Source: Bradyrhizobium liaoningense
GTDB lineage: Bacteria; Pseudomonadota; Alphaproteobacteria; Rhizobiales; Xanthobacteraceae
Direction: 5' to 3'
Length of the DNA stretch: 64,000 nt
Assembly (NCBI RefSeq): GCF_018130955.1
Contig: NZ_JAFCJM010000002.1
Coordinates: forward strand, 124,001-188,000
Position numbers and translations under genes: made by a program. Below the pieces are notes generated by a model. It did no database searches. It saw only the letters and a program-made list of their open reading frames with translations, and had not been told where the DNA came from. Positions 43,402 to 52,457 of the stretch are shown piece by piece; the stretch's first letter is position 1; the number at the start of each line of letters is the position of its first letter.

Positions 43402-44733
43402 CTACCAGGCATAGTGGATCACGGCTCGGCCGGTATAAGATCGCACGGCTTGCGAGAACTCGCCGTCGGCGGTTGCCGCCGCGCTCCAGCCATTTTGCAG
43501 CTTCAGCTCAACCGCGCCACCGAGCAGCGCGGATTCCGGCGCGAGTGCTGCTCCGCTTGCAACGAAGCCAAGGCCGGGCAGGGCCTGGAAGGCCGCCGGC
43601 ATCGCGCGCGCGGCGCTGAAGTCGTGCGCCCAGGCCAGCCGGCCGCGCAGGTTCAGTATGCCGCTCTCAAGCGCGAAGGATGTGTTGGTGCGCAGGCCGA
43701 GCTCGCTGCGGCTGTCGGTGACGTGGTCCGCGCCGAAGGCGGCCGCGAACGCGTTGGCCGCAAACGACGGCTGGCCCGTGTTCGCGGGCAGGCTGAAAGT
43801 GGTGGACTGGCCCGCCGCATAGGCCGTGACGCCGAGCCAGGGCGTCGAGACGTGGTAGCCGCCCTCGATGCGGCCCGAATAGGCGTTGGCATCGGCCGCA
43901 GCGTTCAGCGCGGCGGAGCCCAGTCGGTCGCTGCTGATGGCCTGCCAGCCATAGGCCATCGCTCCAACAATGTAGGCCCGGCCGGCCGTATGCCGGACGA
44001 ACGCGCCGCTTTGGAACAGATCGGAACGGCCGCTGGAAAAGTTGCCGGCGAAGCTGGTGCCGCCGCCGGCCATGGCAAAGCCCATCGTGGTGTGCGACGA
44101 GAGCGCGTAGTCCGCCCCGACCACAGTCCCAAAGCTCCGGCTTGCCGAGCCCGTGTTGCTGACGGAGGTTTGCGAGCCGCCAAATGCCGAGGCCCAAACG
44201 TTCCATTGCGCTGCGACCGAGGGGGCAGGCGAGGCGTCGAACCTGCGTCCATCAACATAGGGGTCGAGCAGGGTTTGCGTGAACTGCGTCATGGCGAGAA
44301 ACGTGGCCTGCGCTGTCTCGGCCTGTGAGATCGCAATTGGGCCGCCGGCTGGCGCCGGGCCGACGTTCACGGTGACGGCGGCGGGCATTGGAGCCACGGC
44401 CGCCGTCGGCGCAGGTGCGACATTCATCTGGCCGGTCGATGCCGCGCCGGACGGCGTCGGACCGTTGGCGGTGGTCGCCGCAGGGCTGGCGCCTGAGGTG
44501 ATGGGTTGGGTCGTGCCGACGACGGCATTGTCGCTGGACTGGCCGGCCGGCTTGGAATTCTGCGCAAGCGGCTGATGGGTCTGCGCAGCCGGCACCGCCT
44601 GGGCGTAAGCGATCCCGGGCAGCCCTCCGACCATCAATATCAGCGGCGCCAGGCGCGCCCACGCGCCTGCGCTCAAGAGACACACCGCATGAAGCGCCCC
44701 AACCGCGCCGATCGCCAGCGTCGCGCGCTGCAC
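43402..44733 (-). CDS. Autotransporter-type outer-membrane beta-barrel protein
   Basis: 443 aa. A hydrophobic signal ending near AYAQA, a Pro/Ala/Thr/Ser low-complexity linker (about 45-135), then a repeated-strand barrel (about 170-443) ending VIHYAW with a terminal aromatic, as in autotransporter translocators. The passenger is tiny, so it may act mainly as barrel or adhesin. GTG is the only nearby start. It lies downstream of the Tad-like genes. Confidence 0.75.
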   Translation of the reverse strand: MQRATLAIGAVGALHAVCLLSAGAWARLAPLILMVGGLPGIAYAQAVPAAQTHQPLAQNSKPAGQSSDNAVVGTTQPITSGASPAATTANGPTPSGAASTGQMNVAPAPTAAVAPMPAAVTVNVGPAPAGGPIAISQAETAQATFLAMTQFTQTLLDPYVDGRRFDASPAPSVAAQWNVWASAFGGSQTSVSNTGSASRSFGTVVGADYALSSHTTMGFAMAGGGTSFAGNFSSGRSDLFQSGAFVRHTAGRAYIVGAMAYGWQAISSDRLGSAALNAAADANAYSGRIEGGYHVSTPWLGVTAYAAGQSTTFSLPANTGQPSFAANAFAAAFGADHVTDSRSELGLRTNTSFALESGILNLRGRLAWAHDFSAARAMPAAFQALPGLGFVASGAALAPESALLGGAVELKLQNGWSAAATADGEFSQAVRSYTGRAVIHYAW

Positions 44734-44889
44734 AGCGCGTCATCCAGAATCGGCAAATCCAGCCTGGAGCGACGGTAGGCCGGCCGCCGTCCTTTTCAAA
44801 TCCTTTCCGGGTATTTCTGATCCCGGATTCGACGCAGGTTGACATATTCCGCGCCTCGCGCTGCGAATCGTCAGCGACCCACACGGGCG

Positions 44890-45273
44890 TCAACTTGGAA
44901 AGCAGGCCTGAGCCGTCACCGTCAGTGGCGACAGTCCAAAGATCGCGGGAAGCTGGAAGGCGTAGCTGGCGTTGACCTGGTTGCCACAGGCCGTCGAGCT
45001 GTAGCTGAATGTGGAGGACGGCAGCCCGAGGCCGAGCGCCTGCTGACTCGCGTAACGCGTGATCGCATCCGATCCGGTACAGAGAACGCTGTTGACGCTT
45101 GCGCATCGCGCGGCCATTTCGACGCCGTGCTGAAGGCCGATCTGCGTCCACAGCAGCAGGCCAAATTCGATCACGCCGAACAGGAAGAGGAAGAAGGCGG
45201 GAGCGGTCAGCCCGAATTCGAGCGCAGTCGTGCCGCGCCGATCCCGCCAGAAGGGCAACGAGACGGACATCAC
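44890..45273 (-). CDS. TadE-family pseudopilin-like protein
   Basis: 127 aa. RRGTTALEFGLTAPAFFLFLFGVIEFGLLLW is a TadE-type start: charged lead, Glu at +5-like position and a membrane helix. Two later Cys may bridge. Overlaps the upstream TadE gene by four bases. Its partners are usually minor pilins of Flp pili. Confidence 0.82.
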   Translation of the reverse strand: MMSVSLPFWRDRRGTTALEFGLTAPAFFLFLFGVIEFGLLLWTQIGLQHGVEMAARCASVNSVLCTGSDAITRYASQQALGLGLPSSTFSYSSTACGNQVNASYAFQLPAIFGLSPLTVTAQACFPS

Positions 45274-45767
45274 TGCAGCCTCGCCGTCGACTCCGCGCTG
45301 AACGCGTAGGTTGAGACAATCTGGTAATCAATGATCGTATAGTAATTGGCCTGAGCCGAGACCTTGACGTAGGTGCCCGCCGTCGTTCCACCGGTGCAGG
45401 TCGTACCGCACGTCGCTGTGGTGATGCTTGATCCCGTGGCGCAGCCGCAGAATTTCGCCGGAGCAGGCGAGGCGCTGATCGCGGTTGAACTTGTCGCACT
45501 TGTCACGGCGCTGGTGATGGCGGCGGAGTCGAAGCCATTCCTGATGGCATATTGAGCGCCGGCCTGCGCGGCGTCTTCGACCTGCATCTTTCGAAGCACT
45601 GCGAGGCCGATGTCAGTCACCGAGATCACCGCAAGAGTCAGAAGCGGCACAAAGATGGCGAACTCGACGGCGGCGGCACCGCGACAGTCGGTCACCGCTC
45701 GGCCAAGAGGTCGCCGGAGCAGGGATGGAATGCGGTTACGACGTGAGCATTGCGCGCCGACGGCCAT
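45270..45767 (-). CDS. TadE-family pseudopilin-like protein
   Basis: 165 aa. CRGAAAVEFAIFVPLLTLAVISVTDIGLAVLRKMQVEDAAQAGAQYA is the TadE domain; a Thr/Cys-rich loop (CGCATGSSITTATCGTTCTGG) follows in the C-terminal part. Between another TadE gene and the TadG-like gene. Confidence 0.82.
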   Translation of the reverse strand: MAVGAQCSRRNRIPSLLRRPLGRAVTDCRGAAAVEFAIFVPLLTLAVISVTDIGLAVLRKMQVEDAAQAGAQYAIRNGFDSAAITSAVTSATSSTAISASPAPAKFCGCATGSSITTATCGTTCTGGTTAGTYVKVSAQANYYTIIDYQIVSTYAFSAESTARLQ

Positions 45768-45778
45768 TGGCTTGCTCC

Positions 45779-47113
45779 CTATTCAACGAGTTGAGCAGTT
45801 TGGACTCCGATCGCGGTCGTGCCGAACGAGCTGCAATTGACCGTAAGATTGGAGCTTCCCGACAGCGTCACGGTATCCGCAATGATTTGCGTACAGGACG
45901 TCGTCGAACTCGTACCGCCAGCGAAATTCAAGTCCTGGGTCGGCAAGTAGATCGCGCCGCCGAAATACTGCGTGGCGCCGCCGGTCAGATTGAAGGTCGT
46001 CTGGCGGGTCGGCATCCTGCGGTCGGCATACATGACGATGGCCTTGGTCGACCCCGAGGTCGGAGCCGTCAAGTTGACGGTCGCGTTGCTTCCGATGCCC
46101 CCACTCGCCCAGCCATCGGCCGTCGACCCCGTGAAGATGAGCGTCACGCCGGTCCCGGTGATCGTCGCATTGCCCTGGACCGACAGATCGCCCTTCGAAC
46201 CGTAGAAGTAGTAGACGCCAGGGTCGAGGTTCAACTCATATCCGGCTTGCACCGAGACGCCGCCGGCATAACAGGTGCCAGGCGTAAGCGACTTGCTCTT
46301 CCCGCTGCTGTTGATCGTGATCTTGCCGGAGACGTAGGAGGTGCAAGAGGGTGGGGTGAAGTCCGCGTACGGATCTGCCACCGGTCGCATGCCCGTCCGG
46401 ATGCCGTTCGCCGCCGTGATATTGCTCGCGCCGGAGATGCTGCCGACGACTCCCACCATGTTGGCAGAAACCGATGTCGTGCCGGTGACGTCGAGTGCGG
46501 GACCACCGCCCGAATTGTCGTAGAGATTGCAGCCGATCAGATTGATGTTGGCGTTGCCTGACGCCTTGGCGGCGGGGCTGTAGGTCGGATCGAGCGCGAG
46601 CACGCAGCCTTGGCCGTTGTTCGGCACGGCGACCGACCGAGCCGTGATGGTGATGGGGTTGCTACCGAAAAGCGCGCTCAGCAGACGCGGTCGCTGCTGG
46701 CTGACGATAACCTCGACCGCCTGTGCCACCGTTGCGTAGCTTCCCGTGGACGGCGGTTGATTGACCGTTACCGTCACGTTGTTTGCACCGTTGGTATAGC
46801 CATAGGCTGCGGTGACCGCATTGGCTTCGACTTGCAGGTTGGATCCAGCTGTCGCCGCGCTGACGGCACCGGAGTCCGCCGCGCTCTGCATGTTCTTGTG
46901 CAGGTAAAGCCACCAGCCGACTTCGGTACCGAGACCCGCAGTGCCAACGAGAACGGGCATCACCAGTGCGAGGATGACGGCATAGCTGCCGGACTCCTCG
47001 GATGCGAAACGTCGGAGCTCGTGTTCGGCGGCCTGCCGCGCGTTCGACAGCCAGGCTGCCGAACTGGTCTGGAATTTCCTGGAATTGGCTTGGCATTTCC
47101 CCCGAATGCTCAT
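45779..47113 (-). CDS. TadG-like pilus-assembly protein
   Basis: 444 aa. The N-terminal Flp-assembly segment (about 40-95: SGSYAVILALVMPVLVGTAGLGTEVGWWLYLHKNMQSAADSGAVSAA) anchors a large extracytoplasmic domain rich in Gly, Ser, Thr and Asn with beta-helix-like repeats. First of a three-gene set with two TadE proteins. No TadA-C, CpaA or Flp gene is seen here, so the machinery must lie elsewhere. Confidence 0.82.
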   Translation of the reverse strand: MSIRGKCQANSRKFQTSSAAWLSNARQAAEHELRRFASEESGSYAVILALVMPVLVGTAGLGTEVGWWLYLHKNMQSAADSGAVSAATAGSNLQVEANAVTAAYGYTNGANNVTVTVNQPPSTGSYATVAQAVEVIVSQQRPRLLSALFGSNPITITARSVAVPNNGQGCVLALDPTYSPAAKASGNANINLIGCNLYDNSGGGPALDVTGTTSVSANMVGVVGSISGASNITAANGIRTGMRPVADPYADFTPPSCTSYVSGKITINSSGKSKSLTPGTCYAGGVSVQAGYELNLDPGVYYFYGSKGDLSVQGNATITGTGVTLIFTGSTADGWASGGIGSNATVNLTAPTSGSTKAIVMYADRRMPTRQTTFNLTGGATQYFGGAIYLPTQDLNFAGGTSSTTSCTQIIADTVTLSGSSNLTVNCSSFGTTAIGVQTAQLVE

Positions 47114-47387
47114 GGTCTCACTGGCGTTTGGTTGGCTCTGAGCGCCACCGTGAAACCGCGCGGCTTAAACCCATCTGAAATCGGTCGTGCAAATATTAAC
47201 TATCGGGAAAAAGTTGCAGTGTGGATTGCAAATGCTGGTTAGGTCGCGACCCTCATTCTACTTCTTGGTGCAGTTTCCAGGCGGATTTTGCAACGCTAAG
47301 GCGCAGTCGCGCCGGCGCATCAAACACTGATTGCGTAACCCGGCGTAATGGGAAATATCGGCATTCGCCCGTTAGATTCCGCTGGCG

Positions 47388-49037
47388 TCAGGCCGAGATT
47401 GCCTTCGCCGAGCCCACCTCATTGCGCAGAAGGAATTTCTGGATTTTTCCGGTCGAGGTCTTCGGGATCAGTCCGAACACGATGGCCTTCGGCGTCTTGA
47501 AGCCGCTCAGGTGGTTGCGGCAGAAGGCGATGATCTCGGCTTCCGTCGCGCTCGCGCCGTCCTTCAGCTCGACGAAGGCGCAGGGCACCTCGCCCCATTT
47601 CGGGTCGGGTTTTGCAACCACGGCTGCGAACAGCACGGCCGGGTGCTTGTAGAGGATGTCCTCGACCTCGACGGAGGAGATGTTCTCGCCGCCGGAGATG
47701 ATGATGTCCTTGGAGCGATCCTTGATGATGACGTAGCCGCGCTCGTCGAGCACGCCGAGATCGCCGGTGTGAAACCAGCCGCCTTCAAAGGCTTCCTTGG
47801 TGGCTTTCTCGTTCCTCAGATAGCCCTTCATCACGATGTTGCCGCGGAACATGACCTCGCCGATGGTCTCGCCGTCGCGCGGCACCTCCTGCATGGTCTG
47901 CGGATTGAGGACGGTGACGGCTTCCTCCAGCGGGTAGGGCACGCCCTGCCGGCGCTTCATACGCGCGCGATCGGCGGCAGGCAGATCGTCCCAGCCCGGC
48001 TGCTCGGCGCAGACGGAGGCGGGGCCGTAGACTTCGGTCAGGCCATAGACATGGGTGAGCTTGATGCCGATGCTTTCGGCGCCTTCGAGCACCGCGACCG
48101 GCGGGGCTGCGCCCGCGATCAGACCCACGACGCGGCGGGCCGCGTTGCCTTTCGGCGCATCGGGCGCGTTGATCAGCGTGTTGTAGACGATCGGCGCGCC
48201 GCACATGTGGGTGACGCCGTGTTGCCTGATCAGCTCGAAAATCTTGGTCGGCTCGACCTTGCGCAGGCAGACATTGATGCCGGCGGACGCCGCGATGGTC
48301 CAGGGAAAGCACCAGCCGTTGCAGTGGAACATCGGCAGCGTCCAGAGATAGACCGGATGCTGGCCGAGATTGCCCGCGAGGATGTTGCTCACGGCATTCA
48401 AATATGCGCCGCGATGATGGGTGACGACGCCCTTGGGATTGCCCGTGGTGCCCGACGTGTAGCTCAGCGCGATCGCGTCCCACTCGTCCTTGAGAGCGAC
48501 AGTCGTGAAGCCGGGATCGCCTTGCGCAACCGCCGCCTCATATTCGATCTCGCCGATGCGCTTGCCGCCCTTGAAGGAGGCGTCATCGACATCGATCACC
48601 AACGGCTTTGGGCCCGTCATCTGGGCCAGCGCATCCGTGATGACGCCTGCAAACTCCGGATCGACCAGAATGATTTTTGCTCCGCCATGGTCGAGCTGGA
48701 ACGCGATCGACGGTGCATCGAGCCGGATGTTGAGCGCGTTGAGCACGGCGCCCGCCATCGGGACGGCAAAATGCACCTCGTTCATCGCCGGGATGTTCGG
48801 CAGCATCGCAGCGACGGTGTCGCCGACGCCGATGCCCTTGCCCGCGAGATATGCGGCAAAGCGCTGGCAGCGCTCGTAGGTCTGGCGCCAGGTGTAGCTG
48901 CGGCCCTCATAGACGGTGCTGGTGTGGTCGGGATAGACGGCGGCGCTGCGGGCGAGGAAGGAGAGCGGCGTCAGCGGCACGTAGTTGGCGGGCGTCTTGT
49001 CCAGGCCGATGTTGTACTGGTTCTCACTCATCGACAC
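47388..49037 (-). CDS. AMP-dependent acyl-CoA ligase
   Basis: 549 aa (547 from the second ATG). ANL superfamily motifs: SYTSGTTGNPKGVVTHH (P-loop), VYGLTEVYGPAS, GWFHTGDLGVLDERGY and PKTSTGKIQKFLLR with the C-terminal lysine. It activates a carboxylic acid to its CoA ester. The 14-bp gap to the TRAP genes upstream implies that the imported acid is its substrate; the exact acid is unknown. Confidence 0.9.
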   Translation of the reverse strand: MSMSENQYNIGLDKTPANYVPLTPLSFLARSAAVYPDHTSTVYEGRSYTWRQTYERCQRFAAYLAGKGIGVGDTVAAMLPNIPAMNEVHFAVPMAGAVLNALNIRLDAPSIAFQLDHGGAKIILVDPEFAGVITDALAQMTGPKPLVIDVDDASFKGGKRIGEIEYEAAVAQGDPGFTTVALKDEWDAIALSYTSGTTGNPKGVVTHHRGAYLNAVSNILAGNLGQHPVYLWTLPMFHCNGWCFPWTIAASAGINVCLRKVEPTKIFELIRQHGVTHMCGAPIVYNTLINAPDAPKGNAARRVVGLIAGAAPPVAVLEGAESIGIKLTHVYGLTEVYGPASVCAEQPGWDDLPAADRARMKRRQGVPYPLEEAVTVLNPQTMQEVPRDGETIGEVMFRGNIVMKGYLRNEKATKEAFEGGWFHTGDLGVLDERGYVIIKDRSKDIIISGGENISSVEVEDILYKHPAVLFAAVVAKPDPKWGEVPCAFVELKDGASATEAEIIAFCRNHLSGFKTPKAIVFGLIPKTSTGKIQKFLLRNEVGSAKAISA

Positions 49038-49051
49038 CCTCCTTCAAACCG

Positions 49052-50941
49052 TCAAAGGAACCCGATCGAGATCCACGGAAATATCGCAACGATGATCAAG
49101 CCTGCGAGCAGAGCCAGCAGATAGCCCCAGATTGGCCGGATACCCTCCGCCGGGTCAACACGCCCGATGGCGCAGGCGGCATAATAGCCGACGCCAAAGG
49201 GCGGCGCGAATAGTCCGATACCCATCGCCAGGATGATGACCATGGCGTAGTGCACCTCGTGCACGCCGACGGCGCGGGCGATCGGAAACAGCAGCGGCCC
49301 GAACAGCACGATCGCCGGAATGCCTTCCAGCACGCTGCCGAGGATGGTGAAGGCGACGATTGACACAGCGATGAAAGTCGCCTGACCGCCTGGCAGGCCG
49401 GTCATGGCGGCTGCCAGCGAGCGCGAGAATCCTGATTGCGTCAGGCCCCAGGCCATGCCGGTCGCGGTCCCGATGATCAGGAGGATCGCGCCGGACAGCG
49501 CGGCCGTCTCGACCAGCATCGGAAACAGCCGCCGCCAGTCGAAGCGGCGATAGATCAGGAGCCCGACGAGGGCGCCATAGACGATGCCGATCGTGGAGAC
49601 TTCTGTGGCCGTCGCGATGCCCTCGACCACGGCGTAACGGATCACGAAGGGCAGCGCGAGCGCGGGCAGGGCGATGACGAAGGTCTTGCCGATCTCGGAG
49701 GCCTTGGCGCGGCTGACATGGCTCATGTCCTCGTGGCGGTAGCGCCACCAGACCAGCATGCAGAGCGTGACTGCAAGCACCACGCCGGGCAATAGCCCGC
49801 CGGTGAACAGGGCGGCGATCGACACGCCCGTCACCGAGCCGATGGTGATCAGCACGAGGCTCGGCGGAATGGTTTCGGTTTGGGCACCCGTGGCCGCAAG
49901 AAGCGCGACGAGATCGCCGGGGCGGGCGCCGCGCTGCTTCATCTCGGGAAACAGCACCGGCGCCACCGCCGCCATGTCGGCCGCCTTGGCGCCGGAGATG
50001 CCGGAGACGAGGTACATGGCGCCGACAAGCACATAGTGCAGGCCGCCGCGGACGTGGCCGAGCAGGCTCGCCAGGAACGCCACCATGGCCCGCGCCATGC
50101 CGGTCATCTCGATCAGCAGCCCCAGGAACACGAACAGTGGGACCGAGAGCAGGATGAGGTGGCTCATGCCCTCGTCCATCCGCCCGACCAGCACCATGAC
50201 CGGCGTATGCGTGGTCAGCGCCAGATAGCCGAAGATCGCCAGCCCGAACCCGAACGCAATGGGAACGCCCGCGAACACGCAGAAGCCGGCGACGCCGACG
50301 AAGAAGATGACGAGGTTGAGATTGCCGAGCGGCCGCAGGTAAGGCTGCGCCAGCCAGAACAAAGCGATGACGACGGCCACGGAGATCACGGCCGCCGCGA
50401 CCATCCGGTAATCGGCCGCCCGCAGCAGGCGCAAAAATGCAAACAGCGCCATCAGGCAAATGCCGACCGGCAGCGCCGCCGCGCGCCAGGAGTTCGAGAT
50501 CTGCAGCGCCGGCGTGGTGATGAAACTTTCCTCGTAGGCGTAGTCGTAGGACGGCCAGACGATCAGCACCAGAAACGCCAGCGCCGCGCAGGTTGCGACC
50601 AGGTCGAGATAGGCCCGCATCGCAGGTTTTGCGCTCGCGACGATCGCGGTCATGCGCATGTGCTCGGAGCGCCGGAAGGCCACGGCCGCGCCCAGCATCG
50701 CCAGCCACAGGAACAGGATCGAGGCGAGCTCGTCCGACCAGATCAGCGGCCGGTGCAGGCCGTAGCGCGCGACCACGCCGGCAAACAGGATGACGATCTC
50801 GGCGACCACCAGGATGGCCGCCGGGATTTCGACGAGGAGACCGAGAATCCGTTCCAGCGACGCCAGCAACGAAGGTCGGCGAGGGGACTCGAACGTCACC
50901 TCGCCCACCACTTCGGTCACCTGCACCTCGATATGAGCCAT
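49052..50941 (-). CDS. Fused TRAP transporter permease (DctQ-DctM)
   Basis: 629 aa. Residues about 35-190 form the small four-span DctQ subunit (ARYGLHRPLIWSDELASILFLWLAMLGAAVAFRR). From about 205 it is the large multi-span DctM subunit (GVPIAFGFGLAIFGYLAL; SGISGAKAADMAAVAPVLFPEMKQRG). The fusion is known in TRAP systems. It lies between the DctP gene and the acyl-CoA ligase gene on the same strand. Confidence 0.92.
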   Translation of the reverse strand: MAHIEVQVTEVVGEVTFESPRRPSLLASLERILGLLVEIPAAILVVAEIVILFAGVVARYGLHRPLIWSDELASILFLWLAMLGAAVAFRRSEHMRMTAIVASAKPAMRAYLDLVATCAALAFLVLIVWPSYDYAYEESFITTPALQISNSWRAAALPVGICLMALFAFLRLLRAADYRMVAAAVISVAVVIALFWLAQPYLRPLGNLNLVIFFVGVAGFCVFAGVPIAFGFGLAIFGYLALTTHTPVMVLVGRMDEGMSHLILLSVPLFVFLGLLIEMTGMARAMVAFLASLLGHVRGGLHYVLVGAMYLVSGISGAKAADMAAVAPVLFPEMKQRGARPGDLVALLAATGAQTETIPPSLVLITIGSVTGVSIAALFTGGLLPGVVLAVTLCMLVWWRYRHEDMSHVSRAKASEIGKTFVIALPALALPFVIRYAVVEGIATATEVSTIGIVYGALVGLLIYRRFDWRRLFPMLVETAALSGAILLIIGTATGMAWGLTQSGFSRSLAAAMTGLPGGQATFIAVSIVAFTILGSVLEGIPAIVLFGPLLFPIARAVGVHEVHYAMVIILAMGIGLFAPPFGVGYYAACAIGRVDPAEGIRPIWGYLLALLAGLIIVAIFPWISIGFL

Positions 50942-50956
50942 GACGGCCCCAACGCG

Positions 50957-51976
50957 TTACGACAGCTTGCCGACGGCCTTTTCCAGCAGATCCCAGGCCT
51001 GATCGCCGTACTTGCCCTTCCACTCGGCGTAGAAGCCCGCGGAGCGCAGCTTGTCGCGGAACGGCCCGGTGTTGGGCTGATTGAAGGTCAGGCCCTTGCC
51101 CGCCAGATCCTGCTGCAGATTGGCATTCAGCTTGGCGGTATCGGCGCGTTCGTTAACGGCCGCGGCATTGATGTGCTTGGCGACGATTTTGCGAACGTCC
51201 TCAGGCAGCTTTTCCCACGCGCGGCGGTTGGCCAGGAACCAGAAACCGTCCCACATGTGGTTGGTCAGCGAGCAGTACTTTTGCACCTCGTACAGCTTTG
51301 CGGTCGAGATGATCGCCAGCGGGTTCTCCTGGCCCTCGACGATCTTGGTTTGGAGCGCCGAATAGACCTCGCTGAAATTGATCGAAGCGGGCGCCGCATC
51401 GAACGCCTTGAACATCGAGGTCCACAGCGGCGAGACCGGCACGCGGATCTTGAAACCCTTCAAATCGTCCGGACCGGTGATCGGCTTGGTCGAGGACGTG
51501 GTCTGGCGGAAGCCGTTGTCCCAGATCTTGTCCATGACCTCGAGCCCGGCCTTTTTGATCTCGCCGCGCACGTAGGCGCCGAGGTCGCCGTCCATGGCCT
51601 TCCAGACCGTGTCGTAGTCCGGGAATGCGAAGCCGATGCCGTTGATCGATGCGGCCGGCACCAGCGTCGCCAGGATCAGGCCGGACAGCGTGAAGAACTC
51701 GACGCCGCCGGAGCGGATCTGGCTCAGCATGTCCGTGTCGGAGCCAAGCTGGTTGTTCGGAAAGATCTGGAGGTCGAACTTGCCGTTGGTCTCGCTCTTG
51801 ATCGCTGCCGCCATCTCCTTGGCGCGGACATTCAGCGGATGGGTGTCGGGCAGGTTGTTGGCATATTTGTAGGTGAACTCGGCGCTCTGGGCGCGGGCCA
51901 CATGGGGCGCACTGATGCCGCCCAGGACGGCGGTCGCCGCTGAGGCCTTCAGAAGCGTACGACGGGAAAAGCTCAT
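50957..51976 (-). CDS. TRAP transporter solute-binding protein (DctP family)
   Basis: 339 aa. Tat-like signal (SFSRRTLLKASAATAVLGGISAPHVARAQ). DctP-family motifs LPDTHPLNVRAKEMAA, FPNNQLGSDTDMLSQIRSGGVEF and PDDLKGFKIRVPVSPLWTSMFKAFDAAPASINFSEVYSALQTKIVEGQENPL, including the conserved Arg that salt-bridges the ligand carboxylate. Takes an organic acid to the fused permease. Confidence 0.93.
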   Translation of the reverse strand: MSFSRRTLLKASAATAVLGGISAPHVARAQSAEFTYKYANNLPDTHPLNVRAKEMAAAIKSETNGKFDLQIFPNNQLGSDTDMLSQIRSGGVEFFTLSGLILATLVPAASINGIGFAFPDYDTVWKAMDGDLGAYVRGEIKKAGLEVMDKIWDNGFRQTTSSTKPITGPDDLKGFKIRVPVSPLWTSMFKAFDAAPASINFSEVYSALQTKIVEGQENPLAIISTAKLYEVQKYCSLTNHMWDGFWFLANRRAWEKLPEDVRKIVAKHINAAAVNERADTAKLNANLQQDLAGKGLTFNQPNTGPFRDKLRSAGFYAEWKGKYGDQAWDLLEKAVGKLS

Positions 51977-52457
51977 TGGGTTTGCTCCCTCTAAGGATTG
52001 TTGTTCTTGTGAGATGCAAACCTATCCGAACGTCAGGCCATCTGCGATCTCGCGAAGCCACGCTTATTGCAGCCGAACCCGGCTGCCGCAATATCGGCTT
52101 TCGCGGGGATGCGACGAGGTCGCGGCTCGCTCCAAAAAGTCGCAAAACAACCCGTCAACGGCTGTGGCGCAGCTCGATCACCGAACCAAAACGGGCCCGG
52201 AATCGAATGCAGCGTGGCAGGAGTCTCGCCTAAACATTTGATCCAATTCGACATAAAAATATTCCATAATATACCTTATGCGAATTCGCTATATGGGCTG
52301 AGCTCTTCTGAGATGCACCTTCGCGACTACCTCGGCAAAGTGCCCTCAGCACAGTTTGAGCATTTGTTTGGAGCCAAATGGCTGGCCGTGTCGACAAAGC
52401 GACGGCGTTGACTCGTGGAGATCGCACTCTTCGGTGAACCGTCAGAGCCTCCGGGCC
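51977..52457. other. Upstream region of TRAP operon, AT-rich, no gene
   Basis: About 480 bp between the TRAP start and the DyP stop. The segment 52225-52310 is AT-rich and holds ATATTCCATAATAT at 52259-52272, a near-palindrome that may be an operator. No ORF with a credible start was found. Confidence 0.45.
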
